Shown here piece after piece: positions 13,172-26,388 of a stretch of 64,000 nt of DNA (position 1 is the first letter of the stretch; every line of letters starts with the position of its first letter). Source of the stretch: Sapria himalayana. Taxonomy: Eukaryota; Streptophyta; Magnoliopsida; Malpighiales; Rafflesiaceae. Below the pieces are notes generated by a model that was not told the origin of the DNA, searched no databases, and saw only the letters and a list, made by a program, of their open reading frames with translations. The translations under genes were made by a program, and so were the position numbers. Location: contig JAREIK010002984.1 in the NCBI GenBank assembly GCA_029783825.1, positions 161,022-225,021 on the forward strand. The letters run 5' to 3'.

Positions 13172-13753
13172 GATATATTAGTATCTGTTATACAGAAGTG
13201 TCGACAAGATTAATAAGAGTTACAAGTGTCTGTAAATAAGTGTTAAGCAGTATAAGTGTTTGTAAAAGTCGGTGTGTAAAAGTGTCAATTATAAGTGTAT
13301 GTAATAAGTATCTAGGAGGACAGCATGCTGGCAGAAGTTTTAGAATATATCCTAAAAAAGGCTGCAGGGGTCACAAAACTATTAGGAAGAAATCTGAGCA
13401 GAACAAGCATATGCAAGCACAAAAAGCTCAGAGAATCAAATGGACTAGAAGATTAGCAGAGCTAAATGAACAGGAATGGCAGCTAGCAAACTGGAAACAC
13501 AAAGCATAAAGATTTAATGGCAAAAGTTTAATGGAAATAGAAATTTTATCACTAAGAAACTTCATAAAGAGAAAGAAAAGTGCATTAGAAACAGTTATTC
13601 ATGGCACTTGAAAGTTTTAATTTTACTTTAAATATTGTATGTTAAAGTTTATGAATGGATGTAAATGGGAAATGGGTAGAAATTAGCTTGTAAACAAAGG
13701 TATTCCTCCGCCAAAAGAGAGGGTTATATAATTAATAAAACAAACTTAAAAAA
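13172..13753 (+). mobile_element. 582-bp retroposon sharing the LINE 3' tail
   Basis: A non-GATA insert flanked by AAACATAGAAA (13161-13171 and 13754-13764), an 11-bp target duplication, and ending in ACTTAAAAAAAA. The last 60-70 bp (TTAGCTTGTA, GGTATTCCTCCGCC, AAAAGAGAGGG, ATTAATAAAACAAAC) match the ends of the LINE at 31.66 kb and the insert at 42.15 kb. CCTC at 13705-13708 pairs with GAGG at 13719-13722 around a 10-base loop. The 5' body is not similar to the LINE 3' UTR. An open frame at 13240-13509 (89 codons, basic, Lys/Arg-rich C-terminal half) matches nothing I recognise. It could be a SINE-like rider or a 5'-truncated LINE of another family. Confidence 0.82.
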
Positions 13754-15960
13754 AAACATAGAAATAAATATAGATAGATAGAGAAATAGAGAGATAGATA
13801 GATAGATAGATTACCAGATATATTAATAGATAGATAGATTGATTGATAGACTAACTTATATACTGACTGATATGCAAACAAAAATATTGATAGATAGATA
13901 GATAGACATATAGACATATAGACATATAGACATAGAGACATATAGAGTGAAAATATATAGTTATATAGAAAGATGTCTAGATAGATAGATAGATAAACAG
14001 ACAGTAAAAAAGAAAAAAAGATAGATTGACATACAAATATTCAGACATATTGATAGACAGAAAGAAAGAAAGAAAGATAGATTGATAAATAGATATATAG
14101 ATTCATTGATTGATTAATAGACAGACAGATAGATAGATAAATAGACATATCGATTGAAAGATAGATAAATAATTAGATAGATATTTAGATAAATTGAATC
14201 ATAGACAAATAGATTAATTGATTGATTGAAAGATTTATAGATTGATTGATAAAAAGATTGAAAGATGGATAGAAAGATTAAGAGAAAGATAGTAAGATAG
14301 ATTGATAGACAGATTGATAGACAGATTGATAGACATATTGATAGATAGAAAGATAGCCTTATAGTTAGACAAATGGACCAAGAGATAGACAAATATATAA
14401 AAAGATTGATAAAAAGCCTGATAGACAAATAGATAGATATATAATTAGATATATAGATAGATTGATAGAAAAAAAAGATAGACAAATAGATTTGAGATAT
14501 ATCGGCAAATAAATAGATAAATAGATAGATAGCTTAATAAACAGATTGATATATAGATAGACAGACATACACACAATTAGATATATAGATAGATATATAG
14601 ATATATAGATATATAGATAGATGGATAAAGAAATAGATAGATATATAGTTATATAGATAGAGATAAAAAAATAAATAGAGACATATATAGACAGATAAAA
14701 GGACAAACAGATAGATAGATAGATAGATAGATATACATATAGATAAATGGATCTATTAACAAATAGATAGATAAATATATAGACAGACAGATATATAGGT
14801 AGATAAACAAATAGATAGACAAATAGATAGATAGATAGATAGATAGATAAACATATAGATAGATAAATATATAGATAGATATATATATATATATATATAG
14901 AGATAGATAGATAGAAAAATACTTATATTGATAGATAGATAAATAAATAGATAGATAGATTTATAGATAGATAGATAAATTGATTGATTGATTGATAAAT
15001 AGATAGAAAGTTATATAGACATATCGATAAACAAATAGATAGATAAATAGATAGATAGACAAATAGATGGATTGAGACACAAATAGATTGATAAATAGAT
15101 AGATAGTAAGATAGATAGATAGATAGACAGATAGATAGAGAGATAGATAGACAAATAGATAGACATATAGATTGATAAATAAATAGACAGATAGATAAAG
15201 GATAGATAGAAACATAAATATTCAGACTGCTAGATAGATAGCTAGTTAATTAGATAACTAAACAGACAGATAGACAAACATACATATAGTCACACAAATA
15301 GACACATAAATACATAGACAGATATATAGAACGATAGACAGATGGATAGACAGAGACATAGACAGACAGATATAACAGATAGATAGATAATTAGATATAC
15401 AGAAAGATAGACAAATAGTTAGACAGATCAATAGACAAACATATAGACAGACAGATAGATAGACATATAAATAAACATATAGACAAACAAATAGATAGAC
15501 AAAATAATAGATTAATAGATAAAATATAGATAGACAGATTGATATACAGATAGATAGACATATAGATAGATAGATTGATAGATTGATTAGACAGATTGAT
15601 AGACACATAGATAGAGAGACAAATAGATAGATAGACAAATAGATAGATAGATTGACAAAAATATCAACAAAAAATTAGGGTTGAAAGATAGATAGATACA
15701 CAGATAGATAGACATATAGATAGACCAATAAATAGATATATACATAGATAGGTAAATAAATAGAAAGATACAAATATATATAGAAAAATAGATAGATTGA
15801 TATATAGATAAAATGATAGATAGATTGATAGACATATAGATAAATAGAGAGATATAAAGATAGATAGATTGATTGAGATATATATACAAATAATTAGATA
15901 GTTAGATAAACCAATAGATAAATAGATAAATAGATTGAAGACAAATAGATAGACATAGAT
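13754..15960 (+). repeat. GATA/TAGA array, block 3
   Basis: Continues block 2 after the retroposon. About 15.2-15.96 kb matches 10.0-10.76 kb in order: ttagacagatcaatagacaa with acatataga; atagaccaataaatag; and an atag-ctg/ttga-gacaaatagat end. GATA ends at about 15960, where CACTA-interior DNA resumes. Confidence 0.95.
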
Positions 15961-16129
15961 GGTGTATATGTAATTTGTTTTTTAATAATCTGTTTGTATA
16001 ACCAAATGTTTTTTCTATTTTTATATTTTCATGTAAGTGCAGGAAAGGAAATATTAAGAGTCGGGGATGCAGCAGTAGCACAATAACGGAGGTCCCGCTT
16101 TTAATATTTACTGTTTTTTCTATTTTAAT
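15961..16129. other. Short spacer between GATA block 3 and the CACTA remnant
   Basis: AT-rich with no repeat or open frame I recognise. Confidence 0.4.
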
Positions 16130-16503
16130 AATAGACATAGATCAAAAATAATTATGATACAAAAGTTACATCGTTAAAACAAAAACATAACATAGGAGTA
16201 TAATCATTTAAAACTAAATCATCATCTTCATCATTAGTTTGTGCATTTGTGCAAGGCTCTCCTTCGTGGGTACTCTGCTAAAATTTAGTGTGTTATTAAT
16301 CTCGTCAAGGCTACTCGCTGTGTCTCCATATAAGTTATCTGATATTGCATTGCATTATTCATTTCTTTCAACTCATCATTCACTTCTTTCATTTTCTGCT
16401 TATAGATCAATTCAAACTTAAATGATAAAAAGGATAATAACTTATTAATTAAGCAAAAATTATAGACATGATCATCACTTATATAGCATTTACTAATATG
16501 CAT
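16130..16503 (-). pseudogene. CACTA TnpA-like protein, C-terminal coiled-coil remnant
   Basis: The minus-strand frame reads KMKEVNDELKEMNNAM, then YMETQRVALTRLITH. This resembles the + strand end of the TnpA-like gene at about 51.48-51.60 kb (EEMKEMNDEMKEIKNV, then SYMES, then LVALT). The DNA at 16130-16425 also aligns with 39430-39690 (gttacat-gttaaaa, aaaacataacatagg, ttaaaactaaat, attgcattgcatt, cacttctttcat). TnpA-like proteins of En/Spm elements bind subterminal repeats; the acidic/basic coiled coil is the family's usual C-terminal feature. It is a fragment with no start and no DNA-binding part visible. Confidence 0.65.
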
Positions 16504-17126
16504 AAGGTATACTAATTGAGAGAATTATGGAATTTTCAATAGATATATAGCATTTACTCATCATTCTGCAAAATTTCATCCATAAAACAAATATTGAATA
16601 GCCAACAGATTATTTTACAACATGGAAGAAATAAAATAATTATCCAGTAGCTGTAGGAATCATCATATAGAGAAAATCTAGTAATAGATTGCTAACCACT
16701 ACTGGAGCCATATGGGACATCTTGAGGATGAAGCCTATATTTAATTTTTTAATGCATCAGCTTCAAAATTGACCCATACATAATCTGGATGAAGAAATCA
16801 TCATTATTTAAATGAAAATCTGTTAGTTTATTGAACTTCCATGATACTATAATCGAACATCATATTTAAAACTCATGATGCATTTTGGTTTTGAATAATA
16901 AGGATCAGAAAACACATAAAAAATCCAATGTACATAAAATATAGAGCTCATGAAATATTTTGGCTTCCAGTCCGACAATATTTCCCATTATTGATTCCAT
17001 CAACTAGGTATATCTTTTGAATCCACCTACAACATGGGTGGATTCTTTGTTTCTATCCTCAATTCCTTCCAAAGAAGTGATTGACGCTGATGCGAAGGAT
17101 GGCCGATAGATGTCTAAGTTGAGATA
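16504..17126. other. No gene recognised
   Basis: AT-rich with scattered stops on both strands. The last part (from about 17040) may be decayed topoisomerase II sequence upstream of the first clear match, but I could not align it. Confidence 0.4.
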
Positions 17127-18091
17127 TAGAGAAATTGAAAACATCAAATATCTTCTTGGGTTGCAATAGCATAAGCAATATGATAGTGTCAATGCATTGA
17201 GATAAGGTCAACTCATGATAATGGCGGATCAGGATCATGATGGTTCGCACATTAAAGGTTTAGTGATCGATTTTATTCATTGTTTATGGTCGTCTTTACT
17301 TAGTTTAATGATTCTTATTTGAGTTTATCACCCTAATCATAAAGGAAATGCATACAAGTGGAAGAGTTGTACCATTCTAAACCATGCCTGAGTAAAAATA
17401 ATGGATAGAAAGCTTGGGAGGTAATGCAAAGCGTTGGATGATAAAGTACTACATGCTAGGAACAAGCATAAATAGTGAGGGGGGGGGGGGGGGGTATTTC
17501 AAGCAGCTACAAAGACACAATAAAGATTTTCTATGGATAGATGAACATGAAATGGATGTGATAGAGTTTGCCTTCAGCAAGAAAAACATGGTTTCAACAC
17601 TTTGAGCCGGGAAAATACCTTAATCATAAGGGGTAGTTTATAAGATACAAAGACTTCATCAACAAGGAGCTTTTCTATTTTTCATGCTTAATCTTCAAAG
17701 ATCTATCCCCTCCAAGATCGATGGCCTAAAGTCAGTTCAAAGAAAGATCCTTTTTGTCTGTTTCAAGAAGAACATACTAAAAGAAGAGAAACTAGTATAG
17801 ATGGGAGGTACGGTGATGAATATCACTATTTATCACAATGGTGAACAGAGCATGTACAATACCATCATGGGTATGGCACAAAATTTTGTTGGCAGCAACA
17901 ACTTTAATGTTCTGTCTTCAAAAGGATTGTTTGGCAGTAGGAGCATGGGAGGTAAAGATCATGCAAGCTCAAGATATATATCAACCCACTTGCCTCCCAT
18001 CACAAGATTCTTGTTCCCAAAAGATGATGACAATATCATTGATTACTTGAATGAAGATGAAACCTTGGTTGAACTTGCAAGGCATGAATGA
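17127..18091 (+). pseudogene. DNA topoisomerase II gene fragment
   Basis: The reading follows eukaryotic topoisomerase II through the TOPRIM domain and into the DNA-cleavage region: EIENIKYLLGLQ, then LMIMADQDHDGSHIKGLVID (17212 on; DxD metal-binding motif intact), FEFITLIIKEMHTSGRVVPF, SLGGNAKRWMIKYYMLGTS, KDFLWIDE, NLQRSIPSKIDGLK, MAQNFVGSNNFNVL, GGKDHASSRYISTHLPPITR, FLFPKDDDNIIDYLNED. It ends before the rest of the winged-helix and C-terminal gate. A frameshift lies near 17320 (frame 1 to 2), several stops break it, and a G16 run at 17479-17494 replaces STEGKE-like sequence. No introns are visible over about 950 bp. After the stop at 18091, a lysine-rich frame (KAPKRKNSKKSKKKK) runs to the GATA edge; its origin is unclear. 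Confidence 0.88.
17479..17494 (+). repeat. Poly(G) run of 16
   Basis: Mononucleotide run inside the topoisomerase II fragment, where conserved sequence would be expected. It may be real expansion or an assembly or basecalling artefact. Confidence 0.85.
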
Positions 18092-18233
18092 TGTAGATAG
18101 AATAAAAAAAATTTATAACCAAGCCAAGGGTGCCATCGGTATTTGGGCTTTGAAAGCACCCAAGAGAAAGAATAGTAAAAAAAGCAAAAAAAAAAAAGAT
18201 GCAGCAGGTGGATAATAGAAGAGGCAAAAGAGG

Positions 18234-18989
18234 AGACAGATTGATTGATTGATTGATTGACCGATAATCATATTGATAGATAAACATATAGACCGATAGA
18301 AAAATAGACAGATTGACATATAGATTGAAAATATATAGATTGACAAATAGAGTGATAGATAGATAGAAAAATAGATAGATAGATATTTAGTTAGATTGAT
18401 ATATAGATTGATTTATTGGTAGATAGATAGTTATATAGATAGATTGATCGATAAATATATCAATAGATATGTAGATATAATGATAGATACAAAGATAGAT
18501 AGATAGTCGTGTATATAGATTGATAAAGTGAAATAAAGTTGATAGAATGATAGAATGATATACATATATATAGAAAAAGAAATAGACATATAGATAATTA
18601 AAAAGATAGACAAATAGATAGATTGTTTTATGGATATAATGATAAACATATAGAGAAATAAATAAATAGACAAAACAAAAAATTGATAGATAAATAGACT
18701 GATTGAGATATTGTCAGATAGATCAATTGACACTTAAAAAGATAACAAATTGATAGAAATTAGAAAGATAGATAAATAGGTAGATAAATAGATAGATAAC
18801 TAGAGAAATTATAAGATAGATAAAGAGTTAGAAAGATAAATAGATATATAAAAAAATATATGGATAATTAGATAGATAGTGAGAAAGATAGATGTCTCAA
18901 TAGATATATTGATATATAAATAGATAAATTGATAGAAAGATAGATACATAGATAGAAAGATTGATTGATTGATATACAGAGAGATAGAG

Positions 18990-19027
<38 letters not shown>

Positions 19028-20982
19028 ATAGACTAATAGATAGATATACAAATAAACAGATAAATAGATAGATATACAAATAGAAAGACATATAGATAAC
19101 TAGACATATATATAAATAGAGAGATTGATAAATAAACAAATAGACAAATATATAGATATAGATAGATAAAGAGAAAAATAGTGATATAGATAGAGAGAGA
19201 GATAGATAGATAGAAAGATAGATAGTCTAATAGACTAATAGCTGATAGATAGATAGATAAATAAAAAGATTGTAAGATAGAACATACATAGATTGATAGA
19301 TAGACAGATAGAGAGATAAATATAAAGATAGATAGATAGAAACACAAATAGACATATAGACCATTTGATAGATAGACAGATATACAAATTGACAGACAGA
19401 CAGATAGATAAGAAGACATCTAGACAAATAGACATAGATTGTTAGATAGATAGTCAGATAGACATATAGATAGATAGTTAGTTATATAGATAGAAAGATA
19501 GATAAATAGACATATAGACATATAGACATAGACATATAGACATAGACATATAGACATATAGACATGTAGACATATACACAAATAGACATATAGACAAATT
19601 GATTGATAAATAGATAGACTCATATATAGATAGAAAGATTGATTTATAGATAGATAGACAGACAGATAGATATTTAGATAGATAGATAGATAGGCAAGTA
19701 GATAAATATATAAACAAAAAGATAGAAAAATAGAATGATAGAATGATAGTCAGATAGATAAATATATATTTAAAAAGATTGACAAATAGAGAGATAGAAT
19801 GAGAGATAAATAGACAAATAGATATATAAATAGATAGATAGATAGATAAATAGACAGAGATAGATAGATAGATTGACATATATGCAGAAAGTTAGATTGA
19901 CAGATTGAAAGATAGAGTAAATGATAGATAGATAGACATATAAATAAGAAGATAAATTGATAGATAGATTAATAGATATATATATATATATACACACAAA
20001 AGTAGATAAATAGATAAATAGATATGTAGGTAGATAGATATGTATGTAGGTAGATAGGTAGATAGATAGATAGATAGATAAATATATAGATAGATTGATT
20101 GATTGATAAATAAATATGTAAAATGATAATTAGAAAGATATATAGATAGATAGATGGATAGTTAGCTTTGTTGATTGATTGATAAATTTATTTATAGATT
20201 GATTGATAGATTAATAGACAAAGAGATAGATAGATCGATAGATATATAGATAGATAGACAAATATTACAAATAGATAGATGGACAGATAGAAAAATCTTA
20301 CAAATAGGCAGACATACAAAAAGACATATATACAAATAGATACATATACAATTAGATAGAGTAAATTTTAGATAGTCAGATAAATAAAAAGATAGATAGA
20401 TAGAAATATAGACTGATAGACAGATATACAATTAGATAGATATGCATAATTATAGATAGACAGACATACAAATAGATAGAAAGATAGATAGACTGATAGA
20501 GAGCTAGAAATATAGATAGATAAATAGGGAAAGATTGATAAATAGACAGATATAAAGATAGAAAAGAAGATAGATAGATAGATAGATATATAGGTAGACA
20601 GATTGATAGATAGTTAGATAGATACATAGATAGATTTATTTATAGATAGATAGATAAGTAGATAGATTGATAGAAAGATAGGTAGATAAATATATAGATA
20701 GTTAGATATATAGATATATAGATTTTAGTCAGATATAAATATAAATAGATAGATAGATAGATATTCAAGTAAATAGATTGATAAATAAATAGATATACGG
20801 ATACAATGATAGACAGATAGATATATAAAGAAATACACAGATAGACAGATAGAAAGATAGGCAGATAGATAGATAGTTAAATAGAAAGAATGTGAGATAT
20901 ATAGATAAATAGACAAATAAACAAATAGATAAATAGTTAAATAAAAATAGAGATTGATAGATAGTTAGATAGATAAATATAT

Positions 20983-21019
<37 letters not shown>

Positions 21020-24000
21020 TTGATAAATAAATAAATAGATAGATAGCTAGATAGAAAATTGGTTGTTTGATAGATATATAGATAGACAGATAGACAAATA
21101 GATAAAAACACAGATATTATAGATATATAGATAGATAGATAGATAGGCAAATAAACAAATAAATAGATATATAGATAGAATGATAGATAGATAGAAAAAT
21201 AGACATATAGACAAATAGATAAAGAAACATATTGACAGATAAAATAGATATGTAGATAGATAGATAGTTATTCAGTTTGACAAATAGTTTGATAGATAGA
21301 AAGATAGACATATAAAAAGATAAAATGAAAGAAAAATTGACATATGATTAGATAGATAGAGAGATAAATAGATAGATAGATACCTAGATATATAGATAGA
21401 TAGAATGATAGAATGATGGAAAGATATATAGATAAACCTATAGACAGATAGAAAGATAGATAGATAAACAATAGACTAAATGAAAGTTATACAGATAGAT
21501 AGGAAGATATATAAACATATAGATTTATAGACAGGTTTATAGATAGTTAGATATATAGAATGACAAATAAAAGGTAGACAAATTGATAGATAGACAGACT
21601 AATAAATTAATAGATAGTTAGACAGACAGATAGATAGATAGATAGGTAGGTAGGTAGATATATACGTAGATAGATAGGTAGATATGTAGGTAGATAGATA
21701 TATAGACAGATAAACAGATAATAGATAGACATATAGATAGATAGACAGACAGACAGACAGATAGATAGATAGATAGATGGATAGATAGAAATATAGACAG
21801 CTAGACAGATAGACAAGTATATAAATAGATAAATAGTTAGATAGATAGATAATACATATATCGACAATTAGATAGATAGATAGATTGATTGATTGATAAA
21901 TTGATAGATTGACAAATTGATAGATTGAGAAATAGACAAATAGATAGATAGAAAGATAGGTAGATAGATAGATAGACAGAGAGAAAGATTTATAGACAAG
22001 TCGACTAATAGACTAATAAACTAATAGATGGATCGACATATAGACATAAATATAGATAGACAAATAGATATATAGATAGATAGTTAGTTAGTTAGTTACT
22101 TATATAGAAAGATACATAGATAGATACATAGAATGGTAGAAATGCATATATACAGAAATATAGGAAAATTAATAGATATATAGTTATACAGATAGACAGA
22201 TACATAGATAGAATGATAGATAGAAAGATAGATAATCAAATAGATAGATAAATAGATAGAAAAATTGATGAAAAGATATATAGGCAGAAAGACTAATATA
22301 CATATAGATAGATAGATAGTTAGATATATAGATAGATAGATCGATCGATAGACAAATATATAGTTAGATAGATAGATAGATAAATATATATGCATATAGA
22401 CTAATATATATATATATATATATAGATTGATACACTGATAGATAGATAAATAGATCATCTAATAGACACATAGATAGATAGATAAATTGATTAATTGATT
22501 GATTCATAGGCAAGTAGATAAAGATAAATATGGATAGATAAACATATAGACATAGAGACAATTAAAATATGGACAAATAGATATATAGATAAATAGATAA
22601 ATAGAAAAAAAGAAAGAGAGATATATATATATATATATATATATAGAAAGATAGATAGATAGTCATATAGATCAATAGATAGATAGAAGTAATGATAGAT
22701 AGATAGATAGATAGATATATTAACAGATAGTCAAATAGATAGATTGATAGATAGAAAGATTGATAAATTGTTTGATAGATAAAAAAATAAATTGGTTGAC
22801 AGATGAATAGATAAATAGATAAATTGATAGATAGTTAGATAGTTAGAATAATAGATAAATAGACAGACAGATATATAAATAGTCATATAGATATATTAAG
22901 AATTAGATAGATAGAGAATTAGATAGATAGATTGTTTGATAGATAGATAGATAAAGAGATAGATAGATAGATAGATAGACATATAGACAAATAGTTAAGT
23001 AGATAGATATATAGATAGATAGATATGCATATATATTGATAGATAGATAGATAGGTATATTGGTAGATAGGTAAAAATATAGATATAATGTTAGATAGAT
23101 AAATAGAAAGATAGATAGATAGATAGATTGATTGATAGTTAGATAAATAGATCATTAGATAGATAAATAGATATATAGATAGATATATAGATAGTTCATT
23201 AGATTGGTTGATTGATTGATTATTTGATAGACAAATAAACAGATAGACAAATAAACAAATAGGCAGATAGATTGAAAGATAGACAGATATTATAGATAAA
23301 TAAATATATAGGTAGATAGATAGATAGTTAGATATATAGATATAAAATTAGATAGATAGACATAGAGACACATTGATAGATAGAAAGATAGATACATACA
23401 GATAAACACATAGACAGATTGATAGAATGATAGATAGATAGATACACAGATAGTTAGATAGACAAATAGATAGATAGACAAATATACTAATAGACTAATA
23501 GATAGATAGATAGATCGATAGATATGCAGATAGACAGATAGATAGATATGCAGATAGACAGATAGATAGATAGGCAACTAAAAAGATTGGTAGATAGTCA
23601 AATAGACTGATACATAGATTGACAAATAGTTTGATAGTTAGATAAATAGATAGATAGATAAACAGATAAATATATAGACAAATAGACAAGTATACATGTA
23701 GATAAAAAGATAGATACATAGACAGATAGACAAATAGATAGATAGATAGTCAAATAAATATAGACAGATAGACTAGTAGATAGATAGGTAAATGAATAGA
23801 TAGAAAGATAGATAGATAGACAGATAGATAGATAAAAAGATAAATAGATAGACAAATAGAAAGATAGACTGAAAAAAATGATATACTATATAGAAATATA
23901 TAATGTTACTTAGATAGACAATATGAAAGATAAATAGATTCATACATAGATAGAATAGATTGATAAAAAGATTGATAGATCGAAAGATAAATAGATACAT

Positions 24001-25409
24001 AGATAGATAGATAGACAGATAGATAGATCAGATAGATAGATATGTAGACAGTTAGAGAGTTAGATATGTAGACAGATAGACAGGTAGATAGGTAGACAGA
24101 TAGACAGGTAGATAGGTAGAGATGTAGACAAGTAGAATTGTAGACATATAGACATGTAGATAGGTAGAAGGGTAGATAGATAGACAGGAAGACAAGTAGA
24201 CAAGTAAATAGGTAGATATCTTGATGGGTAGATAGGTAGACAGTTAGACATTTAGACAGGTAGACAGGTAGACATATAGATAGTTAGATAGGTTGATAGG
24301 TAGACAAGTAGACAAGTAGATAGATTGATAAAAAAACATATAGACAGCAAGATTGATAGACAAATAAATAGGTAGATAGATAGATAGATATACAAATATA
24401 TAGATAGACAGATAGACAAATAGTCATATAGATAGCTAGAAAGAAAGATATATAAATAGATAGACAAATAGACAGATATACATATAGATAGATAGATAGA
24501 TAGAAAAAAATGTTGACATATTGTTAGAAAGATAAATAGACAGATCAAAAGATAGAAAAAATTGATAGATAGATCGATACATAGATAGATATATAGATAT
24601 ATATATATATAGGCATAAAGATAGATAGATAGATAAAAAGATATATAATTAGATAAAGAGATAGATAGTGAGAAAGATAATTAGTACTATAGATAGATAG
24701 ATTGATTGATTGATTGACAGATAGACATATAGTTAATTAGACAGATAGATAGATTGACATATAGATAGATAGGCAGATAGATAGATAGATAGATATAAAG
24801 ATAGGAAAATAGACATATATATAATATAGATAGATAAACATATAGTCAGAATGTCAGTTTGTCATATAGATAGATAGTTAGTTAGTTAGACAGGAAGTAA
24901 GAAAAATAGATAGATAGATGGTTAGATAGAGAGACAAAAAGAAAGATATACATATATATAGATAGACATATATAGAGATAGATAGAAAGAAAAGATAGAC
25001 ATATAGGTAGATAGACATATAGACATATATACATTTGATAAATTGATAGATTGACAAATAGAATGATTGACAGAATGACAGATAAATAGACTGATAGATA
25101 AAGAGATAGAAAAATAGAAAGATAGATAGATTGATTTATAGATAGATAGATAGTAAATAAATAAATAGATAGATAGATAGACAGATACACATATAGAAAG
25201 ATGATAGATAGATTGATAGATTGATAAAATGTTAGATAAATAGAAAGATAGAAAGAAACATAGAATGAAAGATAGATTAGCATATTGAAAGATTGACAGA
25301 TAGATAGATAGATAAATATAAAGATTGATAGATAAATAGATAGACAGTTAGATATGTAAATAGGTTGATAGATAGTTAGATACATAAATAGACAAAGAGA
25401 TAGATACAC
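18234..25409 (+). repeat. GATA/TAGA array, block 4
   Basis: About 7.2 kb of degenerate GATA repeat in the same orientation as the other blocks, starting with (TTGA)n at 18240 and ending at the 5' edge of the LINE. It holds (TA)n runs at about 20976-21017 and 22409-22424, a GACATA run at about 19507-19590, and the GGTAGACA patch listed separately. Minus-strand open frames are repeat artefacts. Confidence 0.97.
24050..24330 (+). repeat. GGTAGACA-rich patch in the GATA array
   Basis: Here the array changes to GTAGACAGGTAGATA-type units with many GG and GAC words, so it is richer in G and C than its surroundings. The minus strand reads Pro/Thr-containing YLPVYLST instead of YLSIYLS. Confidence 0.75.
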
Positions 25410-25503
25410 AAAACAAGCTCCATTTTCTAGAGAGAGAAAATCACATTTTCTAGAGAGAGAAAATCTCCATTTTTGCTCAAAACAAGCTCCATTCAAGCTG
25501 AAA

Positions 25504-26388
25504 ATGGAGCAAAACGACTTATCAATAAATAATAAGTCATTTGCTTCTATTTTAAAGGGGACCGTGCTGATTTCACGCTCTCACGGGAACAAAAACAGAC
25601 ATACGGTGCTCATCTTCTCAACAGAAGAAACGAAAAGGCTCATGGAACCGTTTGAACACATGCGCATCTGGAAGTTCTCCCACGGCAGACCTCGCGCAAG
25701 TGAAGTCCAAAAATTTATCGCCTCTTTGAAGCTAAATGGTAAGGTGAAGTTTGCAGACTTCGACGCTAAACACGTCGTGCTGCAATGCTCTCTGCTGGAA
25801 GACTATTATCGTCTATGGCAGAGAGGTTTATGGCAGGTAGATGGATTCCCCATGCGAGTTTTGAAGTGGACAAAGAATTTCACTCCACTGGAAGAAACGC
25901 CCATAGTCCCGGTATGGTTTACATTACCATATCTTCCATTATATTTATTCAGTGCACACTCTCTCTTTGCTATATCGTCGTGTTTGGGAAAACCTATGCT
26001 ACGGGATGAGGCCACTGTCACCATGTCCAGGCCGAATAAAGCTCGAGTATGTGTCGAGTATTATCTTCTGTCTCAGCCACCTAGTAAGATATGGATATGC
26101 AGTGGGGAAGGAGAAGAGGCCGAGGGGTATTGGCAAACAGTCATTCCCGAAAACATGCCATCTTACTGTTCTCGCTGTAAGACGCTCGGGCATGACACAA
26201 CTCAATGTAAGGTGGGTGTAGAGGTGAAGGATGAGGCTACTCGGCTGGAAGATAGAGGCAGGAAGACCACCAAATGGATAAGAAAGAAGGATGAAACCAT
26301 TTACATAAAGTTACATGAAAAAGATAATAAATGCCCAAATGGTTTAGAAGAGTTGGAGGAGAATGGTAGGAAAGATAAAATCGTGTAG
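25504..26388 (+). CDS. LINE ORF1 protein (DUF4283 plus CCHC zinc knuckle), truncated by a stop
   Basis: The 294-codon frame has the plant LINE/retroelement gag-like DUF4283 layout: a GRP turn near residue 60, W-Q-V-D-G-F-P near 112, and P-V-W-F-T-L-P-Y-L-P near 138. A perfect CX2CX4HX4C knuckle follows, C222-C225-H230-C235. This protein coats the LINE RNA in cytoplasmic particles. The ATG at 25504 is the first in frame, 94 bp from the element's 5' edge. The stop at 26386-26388 is probably not original: the frame continues past it and past TAG 26413-26415, open to TAA at about 26782. That tail is acidic then basic (WKEVKHKRKHSRK; LLDFSEDES) and fits the usual longer ORF1. Confidence 0.85.
   Translation: MEQNDLSINNKSFASILKGTVLISRSHGNKNRHTVLIFSTEETKRLMEPFEHMRIWKFSHGRPRASEVQKFIASLKLNGKVKFADFDAKHVVLQCSLLEDYYRLWQRGLWQVDGFPMRVLKWTKNFTPLEETPIVPVWFTLPYLPLYLFSAHSLFAISSCLGKPMLRDEATVTMSRPNKARVCVEYYLLSQPPSKIWICSGEGEEAEGYWQTVIPENMPSYCSRCKTLGHDTTQCKVGVEVKDEATRLEDRGRKTTKWIRKKDETIYIKLHEKDNKCPNGLEELEENGRKDKIV

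Noticed and set aside
17059..17250. Minus-strand open frames over the topoisomerase II fragment
   Set aside because: Antisense shadows of the plus-strand topoisomerase II reading.
25785..26221. Overlapping open frames on both strands inside LINE ORF1
   Set aside because: Shadows of the DUF4283/CCHC frame. None has a recognisable domain.
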